Source of the DNA: CAWVWD01 sp965662365
GTDB lineage: Bacteria > Bacteroidota > Bacteroidia > Chitinophagales > Saprospiraceae
Assembly (NCBI GenBank): GCA_965662365.1
Contig: CBFIHR010000004.1
Coordinates: forward strand, 1 to 64,000
Reading direction: 5' to 3'
Length of the DNA stretch: 64,000 nucleotides
In this document: one piece after another, positions 17,320-26,700 of the stretch
Layout of the letters: each line of letters starts with the position of its first letter
Numbering within the stretch: the stretch's first letter is position 1
Notes under the pieces: model-generated
Seen by the model: only the letters and a program-made list of their open reading frames with translations
The model's database searches: none
Told to the model about the DNA's origin: nothing
Made by a program: the position numbers and the translations under genes

Positions 17320-18075
17320 TTAAGCTGTAGCTACTTTTTTATCTGATACTGCAATGCTATAAACGACTAAACCGAATCCGATTTTATTGATAGCATCTGC
17401 AATGTTGTAGAATAAATCTACATTATCAGAACTCCAACCTAAACCTACGTTTAACCATCCTCCAGGCATACACATGTAGCCGATTGGATAAATCGCCCAA
17501 CCTACTAATACGAACCAAGCCATTACATTGATACCTTTAGCAACTTGAGGGTTGTCTGATTTTGCAGCTAATTGCTTAACCTCTCCAGCCCATGCAGCAT
17601 AAAGAATATAAATATAACCGATTGTTGAAATTACACCCCAGATTACACTGTGTGATGTGCTACCACCTTCAGGATTGAATGCCTCTCCGATGTATCCTGC
17701 TACTAACATTAATACTGAAGCACCGATTAATTTCCAAAGAAGACTTGTTTTTGCTCCTGCTGGCTTTGTTAATAAATAAAACTCAACACACATTAAAGGT
17801 ACAGTTAATGTCCAGTCAATGTATCTGAAAAAAGTTGGAGACTCTCCATGAGCCATGTAGTAATCACGCATGTAGTAGTAGTGTACGGCAGCAATGAACG
17901 TAATCAATCCTGAAACCAAAAGAGAAGTTTTCCACTTTCCGTCAACAGTACCTCTTTCAAAGAAGAAGAAAACAGACGCAGCCATCATCGCCATGTAGCC
18001 GATGAAAAAAGTAAAGCCAACATAATCATCAGCAGCCATCAAAGGCACCTCGAGTAATAAATTTGTTAATTCCAT
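17320..18075 (-). CDS. Light-driven proton-pump rhodopsin, xanthorhodopsin-like
   Basis: 251 residues, seven hydrophobic helices. Helix C reads RYIDWTLTVPLMCVEF: Asp87 (counterion and proton acceptor), Thr91 and Glu98 (proton donor) form the DTE signature of outward proton pumps. Met95 lies at the spectral-tuning site (position 105 of green proteorhodopsin), indicating green absorption. His65 is the counterion-linked His of helix B. Lys231 in helix G (ADAINKIGFG) binds retinal. In helix E, IWGVISTIGYIYILY aligns with Salinibacter xanthorhodopsin LWGFLSTIPFVWILY, placing Gly147 at the antenna-carotenoid fenestration (Gly156 there; a Phe in proteorhodopsin). It lies downstream of blh on the same strand with a 155-nt gap. 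Confidence 0.97.
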   Translation of the reverse strand: MELTNLLLEVPLMAADDYVGFTFFIGYMAMMAASVFFFFERGTVDGKWKTSLLVSGLITFIAAVHYYYMRDYYMAHGESPTFFRYIDWTLTVPLMCVEFYLLTKPAGAKTSLLWKLIGASVLMLVAGYIGEAFNPEGGSTSHSVIWGVISTIGYIYILYAAWAGEVKQLAAKSDNPQVAKGINVMAWFVLVGWAIYPIGYMCMPGGWLNVGLGWSSDNVDLFYNIADAINKIGFGLVVYSIAVSDKKVATA

Positions 18076-18168
18076 AATGTTTAAATTAATGTTTATTTTG
18101 ATAAAATATTTACTTAAAACTATTGATTATCAACAGAATTAAGGTTTATAAAAACTGTTTGGTGATAA

Positions 18169-18191
18169 TATTTTATCTCAATGATAAAATA
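18169..18191. promoter_or_regulatory. Hairpin in the blh-rhodopsin intercistronic region
   Basis: Perfect 9-bp stem (18169-18177 with 18183-18191) and 5-nt loop, 94 nt before the rhodopsin start. It could be a partial terminator or an mRNA processing site that sets a different level for each gene. Confidence 0.45.
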
Positions 18192-18230
18192 CATCATTTT
18201 AAAATAGCCGTGTTTTAGTTCGATGAATCT

Positions 18231-19196
18231 TTAGTCTTTGATAAGCTGTTTCATCTTAAATTCTCCCGCTCGTCGGAAGTCCGAATACAATTGTTCTATT
18301 AGCAATATGTGTGGCAATGTTAATAAAGACAGCATGATGAAAAATAATTCAACTATCGAAAAATTAATTGACCACGTAACATTTACCCAATATCCAGCCC
18401 CGATAAGTATAACTGCCAAAAGTGTTATCGGTAAAGCATTCTGGTAATATTTCAACCATGTGAAATCTTCCTTCTTTGTCCTAATGTATTCGATTTGATC
18501 AATCATAGAACTGTACGAATGCCAGAAAACAAAGTAAACTGTAAATGCTAACATCAATGGTAAGTAATAGAAACAAAACAATAATAAACTGATGCTGATC
18601 AATTGATAGACAAAAGCTTCTGACTTGATCCAATTGTTGAAAAACAAAAAAATCAACACCCAAAGATTAATTAGAAATAACTCTCTCGGAAGTGTTTCTA
18701 CTATGCCTGCATTAAAAGAATAAGCTGTCGTTCCCGATATCGTTTCTATGATTGGAACCGCTATCTCATGATGAATGCAAAGAGGTGTTAGTAGCACAAA
18801 ACTTCCTGAAATCAAATAAATGATTGTCCGAATTATCTTATTTTCAACTTGAATGAAGTTATAGTTAGATTGTCCGAAGTGATAAATGGAAATGATAATA
18901 AATAGTAAGAAAGCTATTTTTGGTAATAAAAACCATATCAATCCATAAAATCCGATTAGCCCCAAATATTGAATTAAAGTTTGTTTGATACTTACTTGAT
19001 ACTTATCCTTTGATAAATATTGTACTAATAGTAAATCCGTTGCACCGTGAGGTAATCCTATTGTTACTATTAATATTGCTGCGACTACGATTTCGATTAT
19101 TGGAGAATCAAACAAACCGAACATTCCACAAACAATAAAAGCGATTGTAGTGCCTATTGTTAAAATATTAGAATATTCAAGTCCTTTCGAATTCAT
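18231..19196 (-). CDS. blh: Beta-carotene 15,15'-dioxygenase (Brp/Blh family)
   Basis: 321 residues, about nine membrane helices. Blh splits beta-carotene with oxygen into two retinal molecules, the chromophore of rhodopsins. The four iron-binding histidines are in their family contexts: GLPHGATD (His50), SIYHFGQSN (His106), FWHSYSSM (His226) and TLPHILLIE (His296). The gene immediately precedes the rhodopsin gene on the same strand, the usual arrangement in phototrophic Bacteroidota, so pigment and chromophore supply are linked. No beta-carotene synthesis genes (crtEBIY) are in the window. Confidence 0.95.
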   Translation of the reverse strand: MNSKGLEYSNILTIGTTIAFIVCGMFGLFDSPIIEIVVAAILIVTIGLPHGATDLLLVQYLSKDKYQVSIKQTLIQYLGLIGFYGLIWFLLPKIAFLLFIIISIYHFGQSNYNFIQVENKIIRTIIYLISGSFVLLTPLCIHHEIAVPIIETISGTTAYSFNAGIVETLPRELFLINLWVLIFLFFNNWIKSEAFVYQLISISLLLFCFYYLPLMLAFTVYFVFWHSYSSMIDQIEYIRTKKEDFTWLKYYQNALPITLLAVILIGAGYWVNVTWSINFSIVELFFIMLSLLTLPHILLIEQLYSDFRRAGEFKMKQLIKD

Positions 19197-19339
19197 TTTC
19201 GCAATATTATGTTTTAATTAATTCCTGTGTGTAAAATATTATTTTATGAGTGGTGTAACATGAAACAATAATTTTGGTTTTAGCTTTTTGAGAAAAAATT
19301 AACAGTTTTTATTAGTTAGGAATAATTCTAAATAAATGA

Positions 19340-19382
19340 AAAAAGAGTATGAAATTCATTAAATAAATTTCATACTCTTTTT
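19340..19382. terminator. Terminator-like hairpin upstream of blh
   Basis: Perfect 17-bp stem (19340-19356 with 19366-19382), 9-nt loop, flanked by A- and T-runs. It is a second hairpin behind the glycogen synthase gene and may shield blh from read-through. Confidence 0.7.
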
Positions 19383-19545
19383 AAGTCTTTGTTTATCAAT
19401 AAGTTAAGTTTTTAAAATTAAATTAAATAAAACTTGGTTAAATAATTATTTTTAAAAAAAGTTCATCAGTAGTTGATTTTTCTCAAAAAAAAATGTTAAA
19501 TAATTTTTAAAATTTATTAAAAATTTCGTCAAGAAATTTCATAAA

Positions 19546-19576
19546 AAAAGGCGCATTTTATAAAAATGCACCTTTT
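19546..19576 (-). terminator. Intrinsic terminator of the glycogen synthase gene
   Basis: 14-nt arms (19546-19559 with 19563-19576, one mismatch), followed on the minus strand by a U-tract (A-run 19543-19549). Confidence 0.75.
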
Positions 19577-19598
19577 CTATATTGATTAACTAACGAAA

Positions 19599-21416
19599 TT
19601 AGCTACTTAATACCTTATTATATTTCTCAACTGCCATCCGATAAGCCTCGATATAATAACGTCCCAGAGTATCCCAAGAAAATTGTTTGGCATTACTTTC
19701 GACCTTATTACGTAACGCGATACGTTCTCGACGATTTTTTTGAACAAAATCAAACATATAATCTGCTAATTGTTCTGCAGCCTCATCAAAATCTTGATGC
19801 CGACGATTTACTAAATAAATCCCGTCCTCTTCCATATTTCGGATTTTAGATTTTGCAAAATCACCAAAACCTGCCAAATCACTTGTGACGGTCGGAATAC
19901 CTCGCACCAAACACTCGACAGGTGTGTAGCCCCAAGGTTCGTAGTAACTCGGGAAAATTCCTAAGTGACAACCTCGCACAAATTGATAATAATCTAATTT
20001 GAATAGGGGATTGGTAGAATCAATAAAATCTGGGTGATAAATAATTTTCACAGGATTTTCTTCTTGATTATACATTTTCTTTTCACGCATAGATTGCAAG
20101 ATTTCATCAGTTTGATCATCGACCAAGTTATGCGTTACGATGATTGGTAAGTAAGGTGTTTTCCAGGACAATAGGGTTTTCTTATAACGGAATTGCCAGT
20201 ATTCGTCCACCAACTGATTTAAGTCGGGCAGTGTATTATCACCGTCACTTTGAGCGGCTTTTAAGTAAAGTTTTTCTCCGATTTGACGCTCAATTGCGGT
20301 ACAGGTTTGTTTGATCTCTTCCATCAACGACCGTAACTCTAACACCAGTGGGTTGATAGTAGTATAAGGGCGTTTGGTAATAAAAAACATGATGACGTTT
20401 TTATTAATCTTTGCCCGTTTCATACGTTCATTCAGTCGATTCAGGGCTTCCAATGTGACATCATATCCTTTATTTATGAACTCATAACGGCCTGATGTGA
20501 AGAAGTACATCGTATTTTCTAAATCAAAAGTATAATTATTAAAAAAATGACCCATGATAAAATCATTAATTTTTGTCTTATACTTTAGGTGTAAATTCTG
20601 TAATTCGTGAACATCATCAAATCGATTGATATTTAGGCCATTAGGTAGAATGATATCGGACTTTCGTCCCAATAAAAACTCACATTCGGTATCTGTGACA
20701 TGACTTACGGTACTCATGACATCGGTGAGACTTGCGGCCATTCGCTCGATACTGGCTTGGGCTTCGATGCCAAAATGTATAGCGGCTTCACGCCAATCTA
20801 CCTTAGATAGTTTTTTATAAAAGTTTTTATCATTCATGGCCAAATAACGCCCTAAAGAGGTGGCATGAGTAGTGAAGACTGTCGCTACAGGAATATTATC
20901 CCGTTTGATTTTGCCTACGCTTGAGCTGGCCATCCATTCATGGAAGTGTACGATGACTTGTTTATCGTTATTTTGAGGACGAGTGATGTGCTTTAAGTAT
21001 TCATAGATCAGCTCACCAAATGATACGACTTGATGGACTAAGTCCTCGGGGCGAATAAGAATACCGTCTTGTTCTAAGAGTTCTGCCTTGATGTTTGCCA
21101 GCTTATCAGCCATTTGAAAAACATTAAATAGAATCACTTTCGGCTTTCCGGCAATCAGCCAGTAGCCGTATTCGACCTTGAAACCTGCCTCTCGCATACT
21201 AAGAACTGCTTTACCGAAAGGAGAACTATAATCTTCTGTAGCTTGAAACTCGAAAGGCAAGGTATTACTTGTCATCGGTCCTAATAAGCAATATTGATCC
21301 CCCCAGCGTTCCTTCATGTAAGGTACTTTTGATTGGATAACGGTATATATTCCGCCTACTTTATTACAAACTTCCCAGGCGACTTCAATCAATAACGGTT
21401 CGTAAAGGCTATTCAT
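19599..21416 (-). CDS. Glycogen synthase, GT3 (eukaryote-like) family
   Basis: 605 residues. It extends alpha-1,4-glucan chains from a nucleotide-sugar. The N-terminus LLIEVAWEVCNKVGGIYTVIQSK is the GT3 donor-loop signature. Also visible are VIVHFHEWMASS, TTHATSLGRYLA, a TSGRYEFINKGYDV segment and near the end FPSYYEPWGYTPVECLVRG, the E-X7-E acceptor loop. This is the glycogen synthase type found in animals, fungi and many Bacteroidota, not the GlgA (GT5) type. A -7 element lies 42 nt upstream and a terminator follows, so it is monocistronic. No other glycogen genes are nearby. Confidence 0.92.
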   Translation of the reverse strand: MNSLYEPLLIEVAWEVCNKVGGIYTVIQSKVPYMKERWGDQYCLLGPMTSNTLPFEFQATEDYSSPFGKAVLSMREAGFKVEYGYWLIAGKPKVILFNVFQMADKLANIKAELLEQDGILIRPEDLVHQVVSFGELIYEYLKHITRPQNNDKQVIVHFHEWMASSSVGKIKRDNIPVATVFTTHATSLGRYLAMNDKNFYKKLSKVDWREAAIHFGIEAQASIERMAASLTDVMSTVSHVTDTECEFLLGRKSDIILPNGLNINRFDDVHELQNLHLKYKTKINDFIMGHFFNNYTFDLENTMYFFTSGRYEFINKGYDVTLEALNRLNERMKRAKINKNVIMFFITKRPYTTINPLVLELRSLMEEIKQTCTAIERQIGEKLYLKAAQSDGDNTLPDLNQLVDEYWQFRYKKTLLSWKTPYLPIIVTHNLVDDQTDEILQSMREKKMYNQEENPVKIIYHPDFIDSTNPLFKLDYYQFVRGCHLGIFPSYYEPWGYTPVECLVRGIPTVTSDLAGFGDFAKSKIRNMEEDGIYLVNRRHQDFDEAAEQLADYMFDFVQKNRRERIALRNKVESNAKQFSWDTLGRYYIEAYRMAVEKYNKVLSS

Positions 21417-21863
21417 TCTATTCTTTTTATATTAATTTAATGATGCACATATTACTACAAATTTAGCGACATTACAATAGATTGACATGTTTTTTCTTAC
21501 AACTTTCTTTTTTGTTCAATATTTAAGATCATTTGTATAGTTCTTAAAACCATTCTTAAAATATTGACTTGTTGTAGCTACTAAATTCGTAAAAGGAAAA
21601 ATAAAAATCTTGATTTGGGTAAAATGACCGTTTAGCTCTAAAAAGTGATTGTTCAGCGAAATAAAATACCGATTATCCGTTAACATTTTCAAATTTGAAT
21701 CGTCACGTTAATATTCGAATAGGCTAATGATTAAATAATATACGAATATTCTGATACTTTAGAATCAAATAATATTTATAAATGAGATTTGGGAATTTTG
21801 GAATTTGCGAAGGGGATCGTTTGTAAAACACCGATTACACCCAAAAAATTAAACAAACAAAAT
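21417..21863. other. Intergenic region, divergent
   Basis: 447 nt between glycogen synthase and the barrel-protein gene. Contains the -7 element at 21458-21465; otherwise nothing recognised. The frame of the barrel protein is open back to 21789, but no signal peptide or good start lies there. Confidence 0.5.
21458..21465 (-). promoter_or_regulatory. Possible -7 element of the glycogen synthase gene
   Basis: On the minus strand the octamer is taaatttg, matching TAnnTTTG, 42 nt upstream of the ATG. No good -33 element. Confidence 0.4.
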
Positions 21864-22436
21864 ATGAAAAGGACAATTTTGCTCGCATTTATTGGGGTTT
21901 TAATTTCAGCAACGGCTTTTGGTCAAAGGGATGAAACTTTATTTAATAAGTTAAAATTTACAGGTGCTTGGGGAGGTTCTACCTTTCATTATGCTCAAGT
22001 CGGAGAGAATTATACGACGCTTTCGGGTGGTTTTGGTGGTTTAGAATTTAGCAAAGATGTATTTATTGGCTTTGGTAGTTATGGTAGTGTTGGGGATTTT
22101 TATTTAGACAATACATCAAGTGATCGTTATCGCATGAATTACAGCGGTTTGTTGCTTGGCTATTCTCCAAAAGCGTACAAGACGTTACATTTACAGACTA
22201 ATTTTATGGTCGGAAATGGAAATATTCGTAATTTAGAAATTAACGAAAGCGATGATTTTATATTTGTTCAGCCGTATTTAGGAGTAGAGTTGAATGTGGT
22301 TCGATGGATGCGTGTCAGTGTTGGAGGCGGTTATCGTGCCGTTTTTGACGATAGCTTACCAGCAGTCAATACCGCAAATTTATCAAATGCTTATGGCGAA
22401 GTTCGCTTGAAGTTCGGCTGGTCTTGGGGTCGGTAA
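21864..22436 (+). CDS. Small outer-membrane beta-barrel-like protein
   Basis: 190 residues from the ATG at 21864, where a signal peptide begins (MKRTILLAFIGVLISATAFGQ). The mature part alternates polar and hydrophobic residues with many Gly and aromatic positions (GGFGGLEFSKDVFIGFGSYG, VGGGYRAVF) and ends in a strand closing with Trp (VRLKFGWSWGR), typical of an eight- to ten-strand outer-membrane barrel. Role unknown. Single gene with a strong terminator. Confidence 0.75.
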   Translation: MKRTILLAFIGVLISATAFGQRDETLFNKLKFTGAWGGSTFHYAQVGENYTTLSGGFGGLEFSKDVFIGFGSYGSVGDFYLDNTSSDRYRMNYSGLLLGYSPKAYKTLHLQTNFMVGNGNIRNLEINESDDFIFVQPYLGVELNVVRWMRVSVGGGYRAVFDDSLPAVNTANLSNAYGEVRLKFGWSWGR

Positions 22437-22487
22437 ATTTTCATGTTTTTTAGTGAAAAATAAGATTCGAACTCTTGTTAAACTATA

Positions 22488-22527
22488 AAAATTTCTTGCT
22501 TCAATTGACCGAAGCAAGAAATTTTTT
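22488..22527 (+). terminator. Intrinsic terminator of the barrel-protein gene
   Basis: Perfect 15-bp stem (22488-22502 with 22511-22525), 8-nt loop, T-run. Confidence 0.88.
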
Positions 22528-22620
22528 ATTTACCGTCAGGTGTAGTTACGAATTTTTGAAAGTAGCATTTTGGAGGTGGATAAAGCTACTTTTTTTATTA
22601 TTTCCAATATCATTTTTATT

Positions 22621-23643
22621 CTAAAAAGTCGGACAACTCTGTCCACTACCCGCACAATCGCCAAACTCATACGTCAATGCTAACTCAAACCCGCCTTGAG
22701 CTTGTGAAGCTGTGATAAATTCGGAGGTTGTAAAGTCGTAGCTTATACCAAATCCTAATTGCCCAAATTGCATTCTGACCATCGCAACGGCTGCATCTTG
22801 CCAACGGTACATAAGTCCACCATAAAGGAAGGAATCATTGGTACGGAAAACTGGCTGACGGCCTGCACTTAGATTTAATTTGAAAAAACCGCCGATATTC
22901 GTCATCGCAAAACTACCTTGCCGCTGATGAACTGCACGACCGATAAAGGATACATTGCTGGTATAACGATTGCCTAAAGGTAATTCGATATTGCCATGCA
23001 AAACCAATCGGCGAGGTAATAAACTGGAGACGGATTCTACTAAACTAACATCTGGCTCGTTGAGGTGAAACATACCTACCCCGACATTCAAAGACATAAT
23101 ATCGTTTTGATTCGTGTAAGATGCACCGAATCCACCATCTAAAAATATTTTGGTCGCATTCATTGCTAATTCTCCGCTGGATAACGAGGTATTAAATGTT
23201 CGTCCATCAAATTGTGCATCATACGTGAAGGAACGACCAACGGCTTGTTGTCCAATACCAAATTGTCCACCTACGGAGATAAATTGATTGTCATCACTCA
23301 AATAAAAATGATAAGCAGCGGATAAAGCGGCATTGGTTTGACGCAATTGCCCGATTCCTGACTGATCGTTGAATAAGGATAAGCCAACACCTGCAAAGCC
23401 GTTGATGTTTGGATTATCATCTAAGGTTTTGTGTTCGTAAGTTGCCGAAGTTGTCTGATAAGCGTTTGATACACTTGCCCATTGACTCCGATATTGTGCC
23501 GAAACTCTACCTTCGCAAGACGTATAGCCAGTCATTGCCGGATTCAATAACATTGGTACGGCATATTGTTGTGAGTAATGATAGTCTTGTGCAAACACGG
23601 CACAAGCTATTAGTAAGAATATTGTTGTGTTAAGTAGTTTCAT
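22621..23643 (-). CDS. PorP/SprF-family type IX secretion membrane protein
   Basis: 340 residues from the ATG at 23641-23643, where a signal peptide starts (MKLLNTTIFLLIACAVFAQ). PorP/SprF family hallmarks are the mature start QDYHYSQQYAVPMLLNPAMTG, then a beta-barrel of repeated strands (FAGVGLSLFNDQSG, AALSAAYHFYL, GGFGASYTNQ, YGGLMYRWQDAAV, LGFGISYDF). In gliding Bacteroidota, SprF is needed to export and anchor the giant adhesin SprB. Here the gene lies directly downstream of a giant type B CTD adhesin gene (99 nt between stop and start), so it is probably that protein's dedicated export or anchoring partner. Confidence 0.92.
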   Translation of the reverse strand: MKLLNTTIFLLIACAVFAQDYHYSQQYAVPMLLNPAMTGYTSCEGRVSAQYRSQWASVSNAYQTTSATYEHKTLDDNPNINGFAGVGLSLFNDQSGIGQLRQTNAALSAAYHFYLSDDNQFISVGGQFGIGQQAVGRSFTYDAQFDGRTFNTSLSSGELAMNATKIFLDGGFGASYTNQNDIMSLNVGVGMFHLNEPDVSLVESVSSLLPRRLVLHGNIELPLGNRYTSNVSFIGRAVHQRQGSFAMTNIGGFFKLNLSAGRQPVFRTNDSFLYGGLMYRWQDAAVAMVRMQFGQLGFGISYDFTTSEFITASQAQGGFELALTYEFGDCAGSGQSCPTF

Positions 23644-23676
23644 TTTATGTAAACAGTTTATCCCGAAACCTCGGGA

Positions 23677-23737
23677 GTTGACGGTGAACGGTTGACGGTC
23701 ACAGTAGTATTTAGAAACTATCGTCAACCGTCAACCG
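23677..23737. repeat. Heptanucleotide hairpin array, gttgacg type
   Basis: Heptads gttgacg/gtgaacg/gttgacg at 23677-23697, with inverted copies at 23722-23737; 23689-23699 pairs perfectly with 23727-23737. A separate 6-bp hairpin precedes it (23661-23676). It sits between the giant adhesin stop and the porP-like start. Confidence 0.82.
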
Positions 23738-23742
23738 ATTTT

Positions 23743-26700
23743 CTAAAAGTGTAAAAATACATCGCCTTTGAACGTCAAGACTTCGCCGGTCAACGGACAA
23801 ATCGCCTGAACGTAATACATATAAACCCCTTGTTCGACTTTTTGCCCTTTGTACGTTCCGTCCCAACCTTCGCTGAGTTGTGACGTTTCAAATAATTGTT
23901 CGCCCCAACGATTATACACTCGGAAGATTTCAATATCTGATATTCCAACACCTCTGATTCTGAAAATATCGTTATTGCCATCGTCATTTGGTGTAAATGC
24001 AGTTGGTAATTTGACTAAGTCATCACCGCAGTTTTCACCTAAAATTACCAAAATCGAATCGGTAAATGAACAGCCGTCTTCAGTCAATATATCAACATAA
24101 ATCGTCATTTCTGAGAATATCGAATCCACAACAAAGGATGGATCAAAACAATCAGAACAGGATAATAAATTACTTGGTGTCCAAGTGTGCATATATTGCG
24201 AGTTTGGATAATCAATCGGCAACGGGATTACCGTATTTAGAAATACGGTCATTTGTGGTAACAGACCAATGTCTGGCGTTGGATTCACGGTAATCGTAAA
24301 TGTTGCCGTATCTGGTTCACATAATGAAATATCACCAATAACCGTGTAAGTCGTTGTTGTTGTCGGTTGTATCAAGGTAGGCTCAATACTTAAAATCCCT
24401 GAATCTGGTAAAAATGTCAATGATTCTGCGTAACCGATAATATCAATCTCAGCTGTTTCGCCTTCACAAATCTCAATATCTTCGACGGCTATATCAACTT
24501 TATCTGCAATAGTTATTGTAACGGTGTCAGATTGAATACACAAATCATTTTGAACATTTAAAATGTAAGTTGTCGTAACAATTGGTGAAGCAATTGGATT
24601 TGGAATTGACGAATCAGTCAGTGTCGCTGCTGGTGTCCAAGTGATATTTCCAACTGCTGAACCGTTTAACTGAATTGTATTGCCATTACAGATTGTTGCG
24701 TCTTCACCCGCATCAATCATATCTGGCGTTTGTACATTGATCGTCATAGTATCCTGAATCTTACACCCATTTGCTGTGATTACTTCTACGGAATAAGTTG
24801 TTGTTACACTTGGACTTGCGACAGGATTATCACAGGATACACAACTTAAGCCATCATCTGGAGACCAGGTCGCATTACCACCCGCTGAGATGCCTAACTG
24901 TACCGATTCGCCTTGACAAATCGTTCTGTCCACGCCTAAAATCGGTTGAGCATCGTCAATTATGGTTACGGTAATCGAATCTGTTTTAGAACAGCCGCCG
25001 TCCCAAGTCAAAGTAACATAGAATGTCGTTGTTACATCAGGACTTGCAAAAGGATTGGAGCAACCATTATAACAACTTAAACCAGGAACTAAATTATCCC
25101 AGTTGTATTGCGTCACATCATATCCACCTGATGCGAATAATTGAATCACATCGCCTTTACAAATTGTCGTGTCATTACTGACCACTAATGGTGGAACAGT
25201 GTATGGCAGCACATTTACCGTTTGAGTAATGGATTTGCGACAACCAGCTGCAGAAATCGCAACCAGTGTATAATTTGTTGTAACAATCGGTGCAACATCA
25301 ATCGAGGTACAAGTATCACAAATCAAGTTGACACCTTCGTACCATTCGTACGTATCGCCGCCTGAAGCTGTTAATGTAAAGACTTCACCGATACACAAGG
25401 TCGGTGCAACCGTCATCATCGGTTCAGGTGTTTTATTAACATAAATCGTAATCGTTGTGTCGTCCGTACAACCAAAGTCGGAAGTGACCAACAAATTAAC
25501 ATTATAAAATCCGGAGTCTGCATAAACATGTGTTGGGTCTTGTAAGTTGCTGTTGCTTAAATCACCAAAATCCCAGCTCCATGAGACGACGCTTCCGCTA
25601 AATATAGACGTCGCATCGTTGAAATTAATCGTTTGTTCAGAACAGAACGGATTCGTTGTTGTCGTAAAATACGACTCTGGAATCGGTGCCGCTTTGATGT
25701 ATTGTGTTTTCGTTACCGTTTTCATACAATGATCACTAAATACGGTCAAACTGACATCAAAATCACCAACTGTATCGTAAGGAATCACTGGAATAGAATC
25801 CATTGAAGTACTAATAATCGCCCCGTTAAATGTCCAGATCATCGAATCAATCGGACTGCTTGACGCAATGGTTGGCGTAAATGTAATTATATCGTTCTCA
25901 CAGAATAACGTATTACTTGCCACAAAGTCAAATTGTAATGTATCGACTTCGATAGAATCTAAATTGATATCAAACGTGCAACCTGTCGAATCTTCCAGAG
26001 TTAATGTTGGGAAGAATGTTCCTGCGGTAGTGTAAATGTATTCAAACGAATCTATTGGCGTACTTATCGTATGCGTTGCACTATCTCCGTTACCGAAATT
26101 CCAGTGATATTGCGTGACAGAATTTTCTGTTAATATTCCGACGAAAGTCGCTGTAACGGCTGCACAACCTTGTTTTGGCGTAAAGGTGAAATTACCAACT
26201 GGGCCACCTACTTCTATGTAAGCTGGTTGTAATATCGTGTCTTGACAACCTGACAAACTGGTTATAATTAATTGCACATCATAAAACCCGGTCGTTGTGT
26301 AAGCGTGTGTTGGATTTTGTAAAATAGACGTATTTCCATCGCCAAATGACCAGAACCACGAAACAGCGTTGGCAGATTGATTAGTAAATGAAATCGAATC
26401 ACCAGGACAAGCAACATACTGCGTATTGGAGGTAAAGTTCGCTACTGGATTGGCGATTGTCACTGTTTTACACAATGTCGAATCACAACCATCGCTACTC
26501 GTTACCGTTAAGCAAACGGTGAACATTCCTTCTGTTGTATATTGATGAATTGGCTCGAATACTGTCGAAGTGTTACCATCACCAAAGTCCCAGCTATATG
26601 TCAGATTATTCCCAGTTGACATATTGGTAAAGAAAACGTCTTGTCCTGTACACGCAAAAGTATCTAAATCAAAAATCGGATTCGGAATCGGATAAATCGT

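Larger units (their letters stand above)
19197..19598. other. Intergenic region, A+T-rich with two hairpins
   Basis: 402 nt between the start of blh and the end of the glycogen synthase gene. It holds the two hairpins listed separately and otherwise very A+T-rich sequence with no ORF that I can support. Confidence 0.5.
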
